Positions 44,455 to 53,602 of a stretch of DNA of 64,000 nt are shown here, in pieces. A program made the position numbers and the translations under genes. Origin of the DNA: Halocatena marina (GTDB lineage: Archaea > Halobacteriota > Halobacteria > Halobacteriales > Haloarculaceae); contig NZ_JALLPK010000002.1 of assembly GCF_023276375.1 (NCBI RefSeq), forward strand, positions 62,001 through 126,000, in the 5' to 3' direction. Position 1 is the stretch's first letter. Each line of letters starts with the position of its first letter. The notes under the pieces were generated by a model that did no database searches, was not told the DNA's origin, and saw only the letters and a program-made list of their open reading frames with translations.

Positions 44455-46668
44455 TCAGGAATTCATTTCTGGAGCGTCCTCGGCTTCTGAGATCGGCTCA
44501 CCGTCCCAGTACTCGTGGCTCTCATCCACGCGGTAGCAGGCAGCTTGGTGAGCTCCCCCATTACCCTCCCCTATGAGTTCAGGACTTTCGGTCTTACAGG
44601 TTTCGCGGGCTTCGGGACAGCGCGTATGGAACCGGCACCCACTCGGTGGGTTGACTGGATCTGGGATGTCCACCGATCGTAGCGGGAGATCGCTGTCTTC
44701 CTCCGAATTCAGATCCGGTGTCGCCCACCGGAGTGCTTTGGTGTAGGGATGTTGAGGATTGTGAATGATCTGCTCTGGTGGACCGATCTCAACGATCTGT
44801 CCGAGATACATGACGGCGATGCGACCTCCGGCCATCTCAGCGAGATACCGCGCATTCGAGAGGTCGTGACTGATGAATACATAGGAGGTGTTGAACGTAT
44901 CTTGGAGGTCAAGGAACAGATCCATCATGTCCACGCGAAGTGAGACGTCAAGCGCACTGATCGCCTCATCGGCAAGAATAACGTGTGGATTCATCAGCAG
45001 TGCACGCACGAGTGCGACACGCTGTGTCTCACCACCGCTGAGTTGATGGGGATAGCGGCCCGCATAATCATCAGGTGGAGACATTCCGACAGTTTCGAGC
45101 ATTCCGTAGATGTGATTCTGACGCTCCTCCCGTGAGAGATCCGGTCGATACTTCTTCAGTGGGAGCGAGAGGCTGGAGATCACCTTTTTGTTGGGATTCA
45201 ACGAGCTCCCGGGATCCTGATGAATGATCTGAAGTGATCTCCGGATCTGCTTGAAGGGAACTTCGATCTCACCTTTTCTGTCTTTTGCGTCCCAGATGTC
45301 CTGTCCGCGATAGCGTATGTTCCCCTCAGTCGGGCGCTGCAGACCGATGACAGACTTTCCAAGCGTCGTTTTGCCACAGCCAGACTCTCCTACGAGTGCG
45401 ATGACATCGTTTTCCTCGATGTCGAACGAGACGCCGTCAACAGCGTGAACCGTTTGGGGATCCTTGAACAGATCGAACACTCCTGTTTCTTCTTCGAAAT
45501 GAATCGACACGTCATCGACCGAAATGACTGGTTCAGACTCGTTGTCTACATTCGCGTCGCCGGATGAAGTCTGAGCTGTCGTTTTTAAAGTCGACTCCGT
45601 GACAGCCTTCGAAGCATCGTTCGTCTCTAAGTGGCTCAGCGGAATTTCATCAACGGCCTGCTCCCGATGGTGGCACGCGACAGCGTGGCCATCGCCCATA
45701 TCGTAGTAGGGCAGGCTCTGTTCGATGCATTCCTCAGTCGCTAGGTCGCATCGGGGATGATACGAACATCCGTCGGGAACAGCGACAGGATCGGGTGCTG
45801 AGCCTTCGATCGGGCGCATCTCGTCTGGCGGCGCGTTGAGATTCGGCGTTGCGTTCAGTAGTGCCCGAGTATACGGATGCCCAGCACCATCAATGAGATC
45901 TTCGGTTGGCCCAACCTCGACGAAATCGAACGCGTAGAGGACTGCAACTCGGTCACATAGCTCCGCAACCAGTGGAAGGTCGTGAGTGATGAAAACGAGC
46001 GTGAGATCGTGTTTTTCTTTCAACTCTGATAACAAGTTAATGATTGACTGCTGCATGAGGAGATCGAGTGCTGCAGTCGGCTCGTCCATCACCAGTACGC
46101 GCGGTTCCAGCACGAGACTGAGCGCGATGAGTGCCCGCTGACGCATTCCTCCGCTCAGTTCGTGTGGGTAGGAGTCGAGGATCCGCTCCGGCTCGAGATA
46201 AAGGTCGGATAGCAGTTCGTGGGCTCGCTCTAATCCACCGTCTACATCGTAGTCGTGGGCTTTCAACGTCTCCTCGAAGTGGCCACGAATCTGCATCGTC
46301 GGGTTGAACGAACTCATTGCTCCCTGAAACACCATCGAAATCTCCTCCCAACGGAGCTGTTTTAGCTCTTCGGTTGAGACGTTCAACAGATCGACGGCTT
46401 CATCGGCTGATGGGTGGTACGTTATTGAGCCCGACAGTTGCCCTGGATTGACAATTGCATCGAGGAGCGCGGAGGCGAACATCGACTTGCCGCTCCCGCT
46501 CTCACCGACGATTCCTAACACTTCCTGTCGTTGGATGTCGATGGAGACGGAATCGAGCACTCGTGATTCGCCGCGTTCCATACCGAAACTAACCGTGATG
46601 TCTCGGACTTCGAATATCGGATCTGAGACAGCATTACCTACAGGACCGGATTCACGCTCTAGAGACAT
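44455..46668 (-). CDS. Fused two-domain oligopeptide-type ABC transporter ATPase (paralogue 2)
   Basis: This 737-residue protein has the same architecture as the ATPase at 28-2202. Domain 1 has GESGSGKS (about 57), LSGGMRQR and VLVMDEPTAALD. Domain 2 has GESGCGKT (about 425), LSGGETQR and VILADEAISALD. Both cysteine tails are present (SGCSYHPRCDLATEEC; SGCRFHTRCPEARETC). It follows the fused permease on the same strand with a gap of about 156 bases and serves it. Compared with the first copy it is clearly GC-richer and has a longer linker (EQAVDEIPLSHLETNDASK region). Substrate is probably an oligosaccharide, given the Gfo/Idh/MocA and AKR neighbours. Confidence 0.94.
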   Translation of the reverse strand: MSLERESGPVGNAVSDPIFEVRDITVSFGMERGESRVLDSVSIDIQRQEVLGIVGESGSGKSMFASALLDAIVNPGQLSGSITYHPSADEAVDLLNVSTEELKQLRWEEISMVFQGAMSSFNPTMQIRGHFEETLKAHDYDVDGGLERAHELLSDLYLEPERILDSYPHELSGGMRQRALIALSLVLEPRVLVMDEPTAALDLLMQQSIINLLSELKEKHDLTLVFITHDLPLVAELCDRVAVLYAFDFVEVGPTEDLIDGAGHPYTRALLNATPNLNAPPDEMRPIEGSAPDPVAVPDGCSYHPRCDLATEECIEQSLPYYDMGDGHAVACHHREQAVDEIPLSHLETNDASKAVTESTLKTTAQTSSGDANVDNESEPVISVDDVSIHFEEETGVFDLFKDPQTVHAVDGVSFDIEENDVIALVGESGCGKTTLGKSVIGLQRPTEGNIRYRGQDIWDAKDRKGEIEVPFKQIRRSLQIIHQDPGSSLNPNKKVISSLSLPLKKYRPDLSREERQNHIYGMLETVGMSPPDDYAGRYPHQLSGGETQRVALVRALLMNPHVILADEAISALDVSLRVDMMDLFLDLQDTFNTSYVFISHDLSNARYLAEMAGGRIAVMYLGQIVEIGPPEQIIHNPQHPYTKALRWATPDLNSEEDSDLPLRSVDIPDPVNPPSGCRFHTRCPEARETCKTESPELIGEGNGGAHQAACYRVDESHEYWDGEPISEAEDAPEMNS

Positions 46669-46824
46669 AATCTCTCACTATAGCATTCTCTGGTACTTCA
46701 CCGATATATTACTTTTGCTGTTCACACCGAGACAAGACGAGTTGGTTGCTAGTCGAAAACGATCTCCGGTGAAGTGACTGGGACCGAACGGCTGTCACGC
46801 TATCTGATCCAACGACGCCGACAA

Positions 46825-48912
46825 TTAGTTCACCGGCGCCCCAGGAGCAGATTCTTCGGACTCGTTTGGTTCGTTTTCCTCGTGATCTTTGTGACGCGCA
46901 CGGATCCGTGGGTTGAAGATCCGATCCAATCCTTGCGCGAGGAGAATCATCCCAATGGTAAGGATCACAATCACGATCATTGGCTCTAGAAGCCAGTAGT
47001 AGAGTGACGATGTGTACATTGTGCCTCCTTGGTAGGCGTTGTCCATAATGACACCCCAGTTGTAGTTCGAGTACGGCAGAACGCCAAGGAAGTACAACGC
47101 CACCGAACTGAAGATAATCGAGCGGGCGTTGTACGCGATGTTGACCGTGATGTAGGACATCAGATTCGGCAGGATGTCTCGCCCGATGATTGATGACAGC
47201 GAGAATCCCATTACGCGACTGGACTCTACATATTCAATATCTCTCAGCGAGAGTACCTCTGACCGGATGGTTCGTGCGAGACCTGCCCAGATGTTAACCG
47301 ACAAAATGAGACCGATCACGTAGGGGCTCTCGGGTTCGAAAACCGCAGCAAGCACGATGAGAAGCGGCAATCCGGGCAGCGCGATCATAATGTCGGACAG
47401 TGTCATGAGTCCTCGGTCGATGGTTCCACCGATGTACCCCGAAAGCGTACCGATGACGGTGGCCAGCATTGTCGCGAACATCGTACCGGCGAAAATCATC
47501 TTGAACATCGGCGGAATAGAATACACAAGTAGCCCGAGAAGGTCTTGGCCCTGTGGGTTAGTTCCAAGGATGTGGTTCAAGTTCTCGAACGGGGGGAGCC
47601 TTCGTGGTCCCTGTCCGACGCTCGGTTCGGGAACCAGCCAGATGCCAACTGTCCCAAATAGCAGGTACACTGCTACAATCACGATTCCGACGCGGGCTCG
47701 CCAGTCACTCCAAAGTGTACTGGCCATGGCGCGTCCCTCAATACGGAGGCTGTCGACCCAATTGTACTCTGTCGTCTCACCCGACGTTTCCACTGAGAAC
47801 ACCGATTCAGCATCTGCTTCCATATCAGAATGGCTGATTGTCGACTCGGAGCTGTCGGTCGATTTGAAAACCCCTCGAGTCCACCGGGCGAGCTTACTCA
47901 TCGACTCACGCAAGGAGAATGAGGCGTGGGCCTCATCTGTTGTCTTCGCGCGTGGGTCGATCCAGCCGTACGTCAGATCAGCAATAAGAATCGCCAGCGT
48001 GACTGCGACCGTGATGATTACGAAGGCGCCCATCATTAGAGGGTAATCCCGTGAAACAATTCCCTGGTACATGTAGTACCCGACGCCTTCATAGAGGAAG
48101 ATTCGCTCAAGGATCACAGCCCCCCCGAACATGAATCCGATGGAGATCATCAGGTTCGTGTACATCGGTAGCACTGAATTCCAGACGACGTACCGCGACG
48201 AAATGCGGTTGCTTGAGAGACCACGGAGTCGAGCAACCCGAAGGTAATCTTCGCCGAGAATACTAATACTGTTACCGCGCATTCGGACTGCAACGCCACC
48301 GGCGGCAGTCAAGATGAACGAGATCGCTGGAAGTGTGGCGTACCAGAGCACGTTCACAACGAACATTGGATCGAGCCCTGGATCAATGCTGTGTGTTCCC
48401 CGAGTTGGAAACAGACTGTACTGGTACCCCAGAACGTAAAGGAATATGAGCGCGACGACGTAGTACGGGATAGAGTTGAGTGTTATTGATAGCGTAGTCC
48501 CAACTGAATCGAACGTAGATCGCTCGCGGTAGGCCATGACCGCGCCGAGGAAAATACCGATAGCGTAGGAAATGAAAATGGCTATCGACATGACTAGCAA
48601 CGTCCACGGTAAGGCATTGAGGAGTAAGTCTCCGATCGGTTCGCGAAGGAACAGCGATGTTCCCATATCTCCCTGTGAGAGATTGACGAGGTAATCGATG
48701 TACTGTTGCCACAGCGGCTTATCGAAATCCGTGTTGAAATACTGTTTGGCTAGTTCGCCGATGTTCCCCGGATCCCGTCCCGTCTGTGCGTACTGCGCCC
48801 GAAGGTACGCCTCCGGTCCGCCCGGAATCTGCCTGATCAGTGCGAAGGTTAGTGTGATAACTGCCCATATTGTAAAGACAGTCTGTAGTATCCGCTTGCT
48901 AAATCGCCTCAT
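46825..48912 (-). CDS. Fused two-domain ABC transporter permease (DppB-DppC-like in one chain)
   Basis: This 695-residue membrane protein joins two permeases that are normally separate. The N-terminal half (about 1-330) is DppB-like: the opening FSKRILQTVFTIWAVITLTF, then GDMGTSLF and the EAA-type loop LGEDYLRVARLRGLSSNRI. A charged linker of about 70 residues follows. The C-terminal half (about 400-680) is DppC-like: LGTNPQGQDLLGLLVYSI, then IMIALPGLPLLIVLAAVF and VESSRVMGFSLSSIIGRDILP. With the fused ATPase at 44455 the importer core needs only two genes. The likely promoter box is about 28 bases upstream of the ATG. Confidence 0.94.
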   Translation of the reverse strand: MRRFSKRILQTVFTIWAVITLTFALIRQIPGGPEAYLRAQYAQTGRDPGNIGELAKQYFNTDFDKPLWQQYIDYLVNLSQGDMGTSLFLREPIGDLLLNALPWTLLVMSIAIFISYAIGIFLGAVMAYRERSTFDSVGTTLSITLNSIPYYVVALIFLYVLGYQYSLFPTRGTHSIDPGLDPMFVVNVLWYATLPAISFILTAAGGVAVRMRGNSISILGEDYLRVARLRGLSSNRISSRYVVWNSVLPMYTNLMISIGFMFGGAVILERIFLYEGVGYYMYQGIVSRDYPLMMGAFVIITVAVTLAILIADLTYGWIDPRAKTTDEAHASFSLRESMSKLARWTRGVFKSTDSSESTISHSDMEADAESVFSVETSGETTEYNWVDSLRIEGRAMASTLWSDWRARVGIVIVAVYLLFGTVGIWLVPEPSVGQGPRRLPPFENLNHILGTNPQGQDLLGLLVYSIPPMFKMIFAGTMFATMLATVIGTLSGYIGGTIDRGLMTLSDIMIALPGLPLLIVLAAVFEPESPYVIGLILSVNIWAGLARTIRSEVLSLRDIEYVESSRVMGFSLSSIIGRDILPNLMSYITVNIAYNARSIIFSSVALYFLGVLPYSNYNWGVIMDNAYQGGTMYTSSLYYWLLEPMIVIVILTIGMILLAQGLDRIFNPRIRARHKDHEENEPNESEESAPGAPVN

Positions 48913-48936
48913 GGATTCATCAGCGAGGGCAGATAG

Positions 48937-48943
48937 TAAAAAT
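48937..48943 (-). promoter_or_regulatory. TATA-like box for the fused permease gene
   Basis: ATTTTTA on the minus strand is centred about 28 bases before the ATG at 48912. Confidence 0.4.
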
Positions 48944-49192
48944 GTATTGGAAATACAACCACCGATCGTCGTTACACGGCGCTAAACGCTTAATCGATGA
49001 GCAGGTATTAAAAACAGACAACGAGCGCCTATCCAAATAGATCAAGTTTTATAAAGGGGGCCTGTGAAAGAGACATGTGGGTTTGCTTACGCAAAAAGCG
49101 TAGCTGTCAGCCCATCTGCGGCAGTCATGAACATACAGGGAAATGATGTCACGCCGCCTAGTACCGACCTCAACTATACACATGAGCACAGA

Positions 49193-50290
49193 ATGACATA
49201 CAAAGCAGGTATCATCGGGTCTGGAGGCATCGCTGGAATGGGGATCCTCGGCATGCACGACGAGGACGCTATCGGTAAGGAAAAAATCGACGCGAGCCAC
49301 GCAGGCGGCTACGCGAGCGCAGATGAGATTGAACTCATCGCGGTCGCCGACGTTGACGAAGAGACCCTCGCTACATTCGGTGAGGCGTGGGATATCCCGT
49401 CGAGTCGCCAGTACGTGGGTCACGAGCGGATGCTCGAATCAGAGGATCTCGACATTGTGTCGATCTGTACTCCGTCGTTCCTTCACGCTGAGCACACGAT
49501 AGATGCGGCGAGATCCGCTGCAGATCCAGACGTGATCTGGTGTGAGAAGCCGATCGCGTCGGAGGTCGCTGCGGCGGAGCGGATGGTCGAGGTGTGCGAT
49601 GAGACAAACACCGAACTGGTCATCAACCATTCGTTCCGATTCACTAACAAGCTGCAGCGGCTCTGCGATCTCATCCGTACGGAGAACCTTCTCGGCGAGG
49701 TAAAATCGGTTAGTACGCAGTACCGGATGGAACTGCTCCGGAACTCGACGCACGTGCTTGACACATTGGTGTATCTCCTCGACGCTCGTGCTGACCGCGT
49801 ATGCGGATATGTCAACGGAGAGAACGAAGCGGCTGATACCCTCGACGCCGATCGCTCCGTCGATGACGCTGGTGGGGGGGGCCACGTTATAATGGACGAC
49901 GATACGTTCGTTACCGTCGATTGTACGATCCCTCGGGACGTTTCATCGATGACGTTGAGTTTCATCGGAACAGAAGGAAAACTCTATCTCAACAATGACG
50001 ACGGCGAATGGCGTTACTGGGACTTTGAAGACGGCGAACACGTCGAGAAACCGCTCCCAGGCATCGACGGTGCCTGGACGTGGGAAGACGATTACAAGGG
50101 CTCGTTCATGAACGCTGCACACCACGTTCAGGATCTACTCAACGGCGAGTCAGAGAATTACTCGACGGGTCAAGAGGCGATCCGATCGCTGGAGATCATC
50201 GTCGGGTTTTACCTCTCACATTACACTGGAGGGACGATCGATATCCCCCTCGATCGTCCACTCCGTGAGACGGGAATAACGTCTTGGTAA
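49193..50290 (+). CDS. Gfo/Idh/MocA-family sugar oxidoreductase (paralogue 2)
   Basis: The 365-residue protein is taken from the ATG at 49193, which gives exactly the length and N-terminus of paralogue 1 (MTYKAGIIGSGGIAGMGILG here, MSYRAGIIGTGGIAGMGILG there). The upstream 43 codons of open frame are not family-like. It has the cofactor motif GSGGIAGMG, VADVDEETLATFGEAW and EKP in WCEKPIASEV, with a C-terminal sheet domain. Near-identical blocks (TNTELVINHSFRFTNKLQRL, EWRYWDFEDGEHVE) show a recent common origin with 11976-13073. It lies between the permease and the binding-protein genes of the second ABC system, on the opposite strand. A TTTTATAAAG element at about 49049-49058 may drive it with a leader. 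Confidence 0.9.
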   Translation: MTYKAGIIGSGGIAGMGILGMHDEDAIGKEKIDASHAGGYASADEIELIAVADVDEETLATFGEAWDIPSSRQYVGHERMLESEDLDIVSICTPSFLHAEHTIDAARSAADPDVIWCEKPIASEVAAAERMVEVCDETNTELVINHSFRFTNKLQRLCDLIRTENLLGEVKSVSTQYRMELLRNSTHVLDTLVYLLDARADRVCGYVNGENEAADTLDADRSVDDAGGGGHVIMDDDTFVTVDCTIPRDVSSMTLSFIGTEGKLYLNNDDGEWRYWDFEDGEHVEKPLPGIDGAWTWEDDYKGSFMNAAHHVQDLLNGESENYSTGQEAIRSLEIIVGFYLSHYTGGTIDIPLDRPLRETGITSW

Positions 50291-50494
50291 TCTGCGGTAG
50301 AACAATAGCTGGCCTTCTCGGGGTACCGATACTGTATTCATTGTACGATTGATGATTTACACTACCGCCGAAACACGGATTCGAAAGCCGCTACGGTCAG
50401 TTCGGTGGCAAACACTACACTTCAATTGAATCTATGCAGGTGATATTGACCATCGCACTGAGTGGAAAAAATCGAAACTGAGTGAGTATACTAC

Positions 50495-52282
50495 TCAGTT
50501 GGCTTGTGAAAGTTCACCTTGCTCCATAAGCCAAGCCGGGATATCATCGTAGCCAAATACACTCGCGTCACGCTTTGGCCAGTTCCAGCCGTCCGTGTTG
50601 TAGAAGTAAACCGCTCCCGTCATGACGGTCGGAATCTCCGGCAGCGTGACGTTCGTCACCCAGGCGAGCTTTCGGACATTCTGAATCATTTCCGGCTCAG
50701 TGGATGCAGTGAGGATTGAATCGAGCATGTCTTGGATGTTCACTGTCTCTTCTTTCCCATCCATGTTACCGACCGGAGGAACTGAGACTTCGTCGGGATA
50801 CTGCATTGATCCTCCAGTGAATCCGACGAAATTTCGATCCATTCCAAAGTAGGGATTTGCCCCACCCGCATCCCACCACTCGACAACGAGATCGTAGGAG
50901 CCCTCGGGGAACTGAGCGAAAAAGTTCCCAGGCTCGACAACTTGTACGTCAGTCTTGATGCCGAAATTACTCAGTTGACCCGCAATCGTCTTAGCGACTG
51001 GCGTAAACGGAGGTGAATCAAACACCGAGATCGTCGGTGAGAACGGTTTACCATCAGGCCGGTGCCACGTGTTGCCGTTCTGACTAAAACCGGCGGACTT
51101 GAGCAACGACGTTGCCTCTTCTGAGGAGTCGTACACGTTGAGATTACCTTTGATGGGTTCACCCATGTACCGATCCATCAGACTTTCGGCGAATGTGTAC
51201 GTCGAGGGGACAGGCGTGGCGATATGTTCTCCGAGTGTTTCGACGACACCCTGACCGTTGACGATGTGAGCGAACGCCTGTTTGACCTCGCGTTTCCCAT
51301 AAATATCGTGCTGGTGATTGCAGATGAGTGCGGGGCCGCCCGAGTCGTCTCCAGTTACTTCGAGCGCCTTCCAACCGGAGGGTGGTGATTCGACTGCAGA
51401 GGCTGTTGGATTATTGTGTTGGAATCCGGTCACATTGTTACTTCTTGCCGCTGGGACGAGGTCATTCTCGTTCATCCGCGGCATCACGATTTTGTCGAAA
51501 TTGACGTTATCGGAGTCGGGGTGATCCTCAAAGAGTGAGAATGTGAACTCAGTCCCCGATGTCTTCTCGATTTGCCAGAGACCATTCCCAACCACGTCTT
51601 GGTATTCAACAGTGAAATCGAGCAATTCAGACGTCACCGATTTCCGCTCGGAATCGGTTGCTGCGTTGTCCCAGTCCGTAACGAACTTTCCGTAGACGCT
51701 CGTCGGCGTCCAAAGAGAAGCAGTACCGGTTGCACCGGCGTAGAATATCTGCATTATGGCAAGCTGCTTGTTAAACTCGCCGCTCAATTTGACTTCGACA
51801 GTGTGCTTGTCAGTTTGGTTAATCTTCTCGAAGAGTGATTCTGGATTGTTTTGGGTCAGTTGCGGATCACCACCGGCAAGCATCGCAATCTTAAACTGTG
51901 TCACGACATCTTCTGCTGTCACCGGATCTCCGTTGTGCCATTTCCGTCCATCTTTGATGCTGAACGTCAGCGTGGATCCATCGACAGAGGGTTCGTCGAT
52001 GAGGTTGTAAATAATCTCGTCAGTTTCGATGTTGTAGTTCAGATACGACTCGTAGATCAGACTCGGGATAATCCACGGATCATAGTCTGATCCCGCAGCC
52101 AAGTTTCCCTGAATCGTGTTGTAATCCTGTGTGTTCGGTATACGGAACGGTGACGACGACGATCCTCCGGAATCACTACTACAACCAGCCAAACTAGCCA
52201 TCCCACCGGCAACCAGACCACCACCGACGAGTCGCATCATCTCTCGGCGTCTAATCTCAAGAGTACTGCTGTGCGAATCCAT
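50495..52282 (-). CDS. Oligopeptide-type ABC transporter substrate-binding lipoprotein (paralogue 2)
   Basis: The 595-residue protein is taken from the ATG at 52282 (MDSHSSTLEIRRREMMRLVG), supported by a strong TATA box 26 bases upstream. It has a Tat signal (RRREMMRLVGGG) followed by the lipobox SLAGC, then a Ser/Gly linker. Family 5 body signatures are present (FSIKDGRKWHNGDPVTAEDVV, VKQAFAHIVNGQG). It delivers substrate to the fused permease/ATPase at 44-49 kb. It is a distant paralogue of 6278-8182; both have the C-terminal NWPKRD/KWPSPSGD-type segment, so the two systems probably bind related ligands. Confidence 0.93.
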   Translation of the reverse strand: MDSHSSTLEIRRREMMRLVGGGLVAGGMASLAGCSSDSGGSSSSPFRIPNTQDYNTIQGNLAAGSDYDPWIIPSLIYESYLNYNIETDEIIYNLIDEPSVDGSTLTFSIKDGRKWHNGDPVTAEDVVTQFKIAMLAGGDPQLTQNNPESLFEKINQTDKHTVEVKLSGEFNKQLAIMQIFYAGATGTASLWTPTSVYGKFVTDWDNAATDSERKSVTSELLDFTVEYQDVVGNGLWQIEKTSGTEFTFSLFEDHPDSDNVNFDKIVMPRMNENDLVPAARSNNVTGFQHNNPTASAVESPPSGWKALEVTGDDSGGPALICNHQHDIYGKREVKQAFAHIVNGQGVVETLGEHIATPVPSTYTFAESLMDRYMGEPIKGNLNVYDSSEEATSLLKSAGFSQNGNTWHRPDGKPFSPTISVFDSPPFTPVAKTIAGQLSNFGIKTDVQVVEPGNFFAQFPEGSYDLVVEWWDAGGANPYFGMDRNFVGFTGGSMQYPDEVSVPPVGNMDGKEETVNIQDMLDSILTASTEPEMIQNVRKLAWVTNVTLPEIPTVMTGAVYFYNTDGWNWPKRDASVFGYDDIPAWLMEQGELSQAN

Positions 52283-52303
52283 ACGCTTGGATTGTAAGTA
52301 CTC

Positions 52304-52312
52304 TATATATAA
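52304..52312 (-). promoter_or_regulatory. TATA box of the binding-protein gene
   Basis: TTATATATA on the minus strand is centred 26 bases before the ATG at 52282. It excludes the longer frame start at 52321, which lies upstream of the box. Confidence 0.65.
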
Positions 52313-52417
52313 CACTCCCAAGGGGAAATAATTGCCATATTACTCGATTCTGACAATCAAAGAGTATTATGAAGTGAGTTCGAGCGAACAGAGCAGTACT
52401 ACATCAGGCCGTGGCAA

Positions 52418-53224
52418 TCATTGTAGCCACGGTGCGCCTTCACGTTCGACAAACCGCTCTGTTCGGTTTATGTTGTTAATTCGTTCAACATCTTCGGTAT
52501 CAAGATTCACGTCCGTTGCGTGGAAGTTGTCGCGGATATGGTCATCACTCGATGCTTTAGGGATGACGCGGACGTTGTCCTTCGAGAGAAGCCAAGCAAG
52601 GCTGACTTGGGCCTCGCTGATACCGTGTTTCTCTGAGATGTCCTGAATTTCAGGCACATCGAAAACGTTCCCTCGTGCGAGCGGCGAGTAGGCTACAAGA
52701 TACTGGTCGTGCGCTTGTGCGTCGGCAAGCAGTTCGTCTTGCTGAAGCAGGGGATGCATTTCGACCTGATGGGCGAACAGATCTGACTCTAATTCGTCGC
52801 GGGCTTCATCAAGCAACTCGACAGAAAAGTTACTGAGACCAACGTGGTTGATTAGATCGCTATCGACGAGCTCGTCGAACGCAGGTATCGTCTCGGTGGG
52901 ATCGTAATTACCGACGGGCCAGTGCACGTAGAGCATATCGAGATAATCGAGGCCAAGTCGGTCGAGGCTGACCTCCAGACCCTCGATGACCTCCTCATGA
53001 GCAAGCCCGAATTTCTCTGCGTGGACCTTTGTTGCCACGAATACTTCGTCTCGTTGAACGTCAGCCGCGGCGATGCCCTCTCCGACCACCGTCTCATTGC
53101 CGTAGAACTGTGCAGTGTCAATATGTCGATATCCCATTTCGAGTGCAGCTTTGACACTGTTCACACAGTCTTCTGGGTCAGTGTTCTGCCACGTTCCAAG
53201 CCCAATCGCTGGTAACTGGCTCAT
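52418..53224 (-). CDS. Aldo/keto reductase (paralogue 2)
   Basis: This 268-residue NAD(P)H-dependent TIM barrel keeps the AKR tetrad: Asp and Tyr in HIDTAQFYGNE, Lys in VATKVHAEKF and His in MLYVHWPVG. The cofactor loop is VRVIPKASSDDHIRDNF. It resembles 5347-6183 in length and in the block FYGNETVVGEGI/YMNEAEIGDVL and belongs to the second oligosaccharide module. Substrate is unknown; keto-sugar or aldehyde reduction is the family reaction. Confidence 0.9.
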   Translation of the reverse strand: MSQLPAIGLGTWQNTDPEDCVNSVKAALEMGYRHIDTAQFYGNETVVGEGIAAADVQRDEVFVATKVHAEKFGLAHEEVIEGLEVSLDRLGLDYLDMLYVHWPVGNYDPTETIPAFDELVDSDLINHVGLSNFSVELLDEARDELESDLFAHQVEMHPLLQQDELLADAQAHDQYLVAYSPLARGNVFDVPEIQDISEKHGISEAQVSLAWLLSKDNVRVIPKASSDDHIRDNFHATDVNLDTEDVERINNINRTERFVEREGAPWLQ

Positions 53225-53239
53225 ACACGATGAATTCTG

Positions 53240-53590
53240 CTAAGATACCATATCTCTTTGGTTCTCGTCAGGTGCATCGAAGACGTAGAGCACTACGGCA
53301 GTCGGAAACAGTACTATCAGTAGAATAGCGATATTGAGTTGGACGACGTAGTAGGATGCGGTCTCTCCGTCCAGCAGCAGCAGGACTATCAGGGACAGCG
53401 TGAGAAGGCCAAGCTCAACAGCGAAAGCGTACCGAAGGATTGGCAGTGAATTTTTGATAATAGAGCGTAGTTCTTCCGTGAATACCGAAGATTTATCGCT
53501 GTTTTCATCCATGGCTATATTCGCTCCGTCGTAGATGATAGTTCCATCGGTAGATTTGCGTTGGTGAATATCGTCCAATACCACAGCCAT
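53240..53590 (-). CDS. Small two-helix membrane protein, unrecognised
   Basis: About 116 residues are read from the ATG at 53590 (MAVVLDDIHQ). After an acidic N-terminal half come two hydrophobic helices (AFAVELGLLTLSLIVLLLL and VVQLNIAILLIVLFPTAVVLYVF) and a short charged tail (DAPDENQRD). No family is recognised. It ends 15 bases upstream of the AKR start on the same strand and may be cotranscribed with it. A start at the internal Met 31 codons in (MDENSDKSS) is also possible. Confidence 0.5.
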   Translation of the reverse strand: MAVVLDDIHQRKSTDGTIIYDGANIAMDENSDKSSVFTEELRSIIKNSLPILRYAFAVELGLLTLSLIVLLLLDGETASYYVVQLNIAILLIVLFPTAVVLYVFDAPDENQRDMVS

Positions 53591-53602
53591 AGTGAATAAC
53601 AT

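Noticed and set aside
47357..48046. 229-codon plus-strand open frame inside the fused permease gene
   Set aside because: It is the mirror of a real membrane-protein gene; the translation is Arg/Ser/Pro-rich and unlike a protein family.
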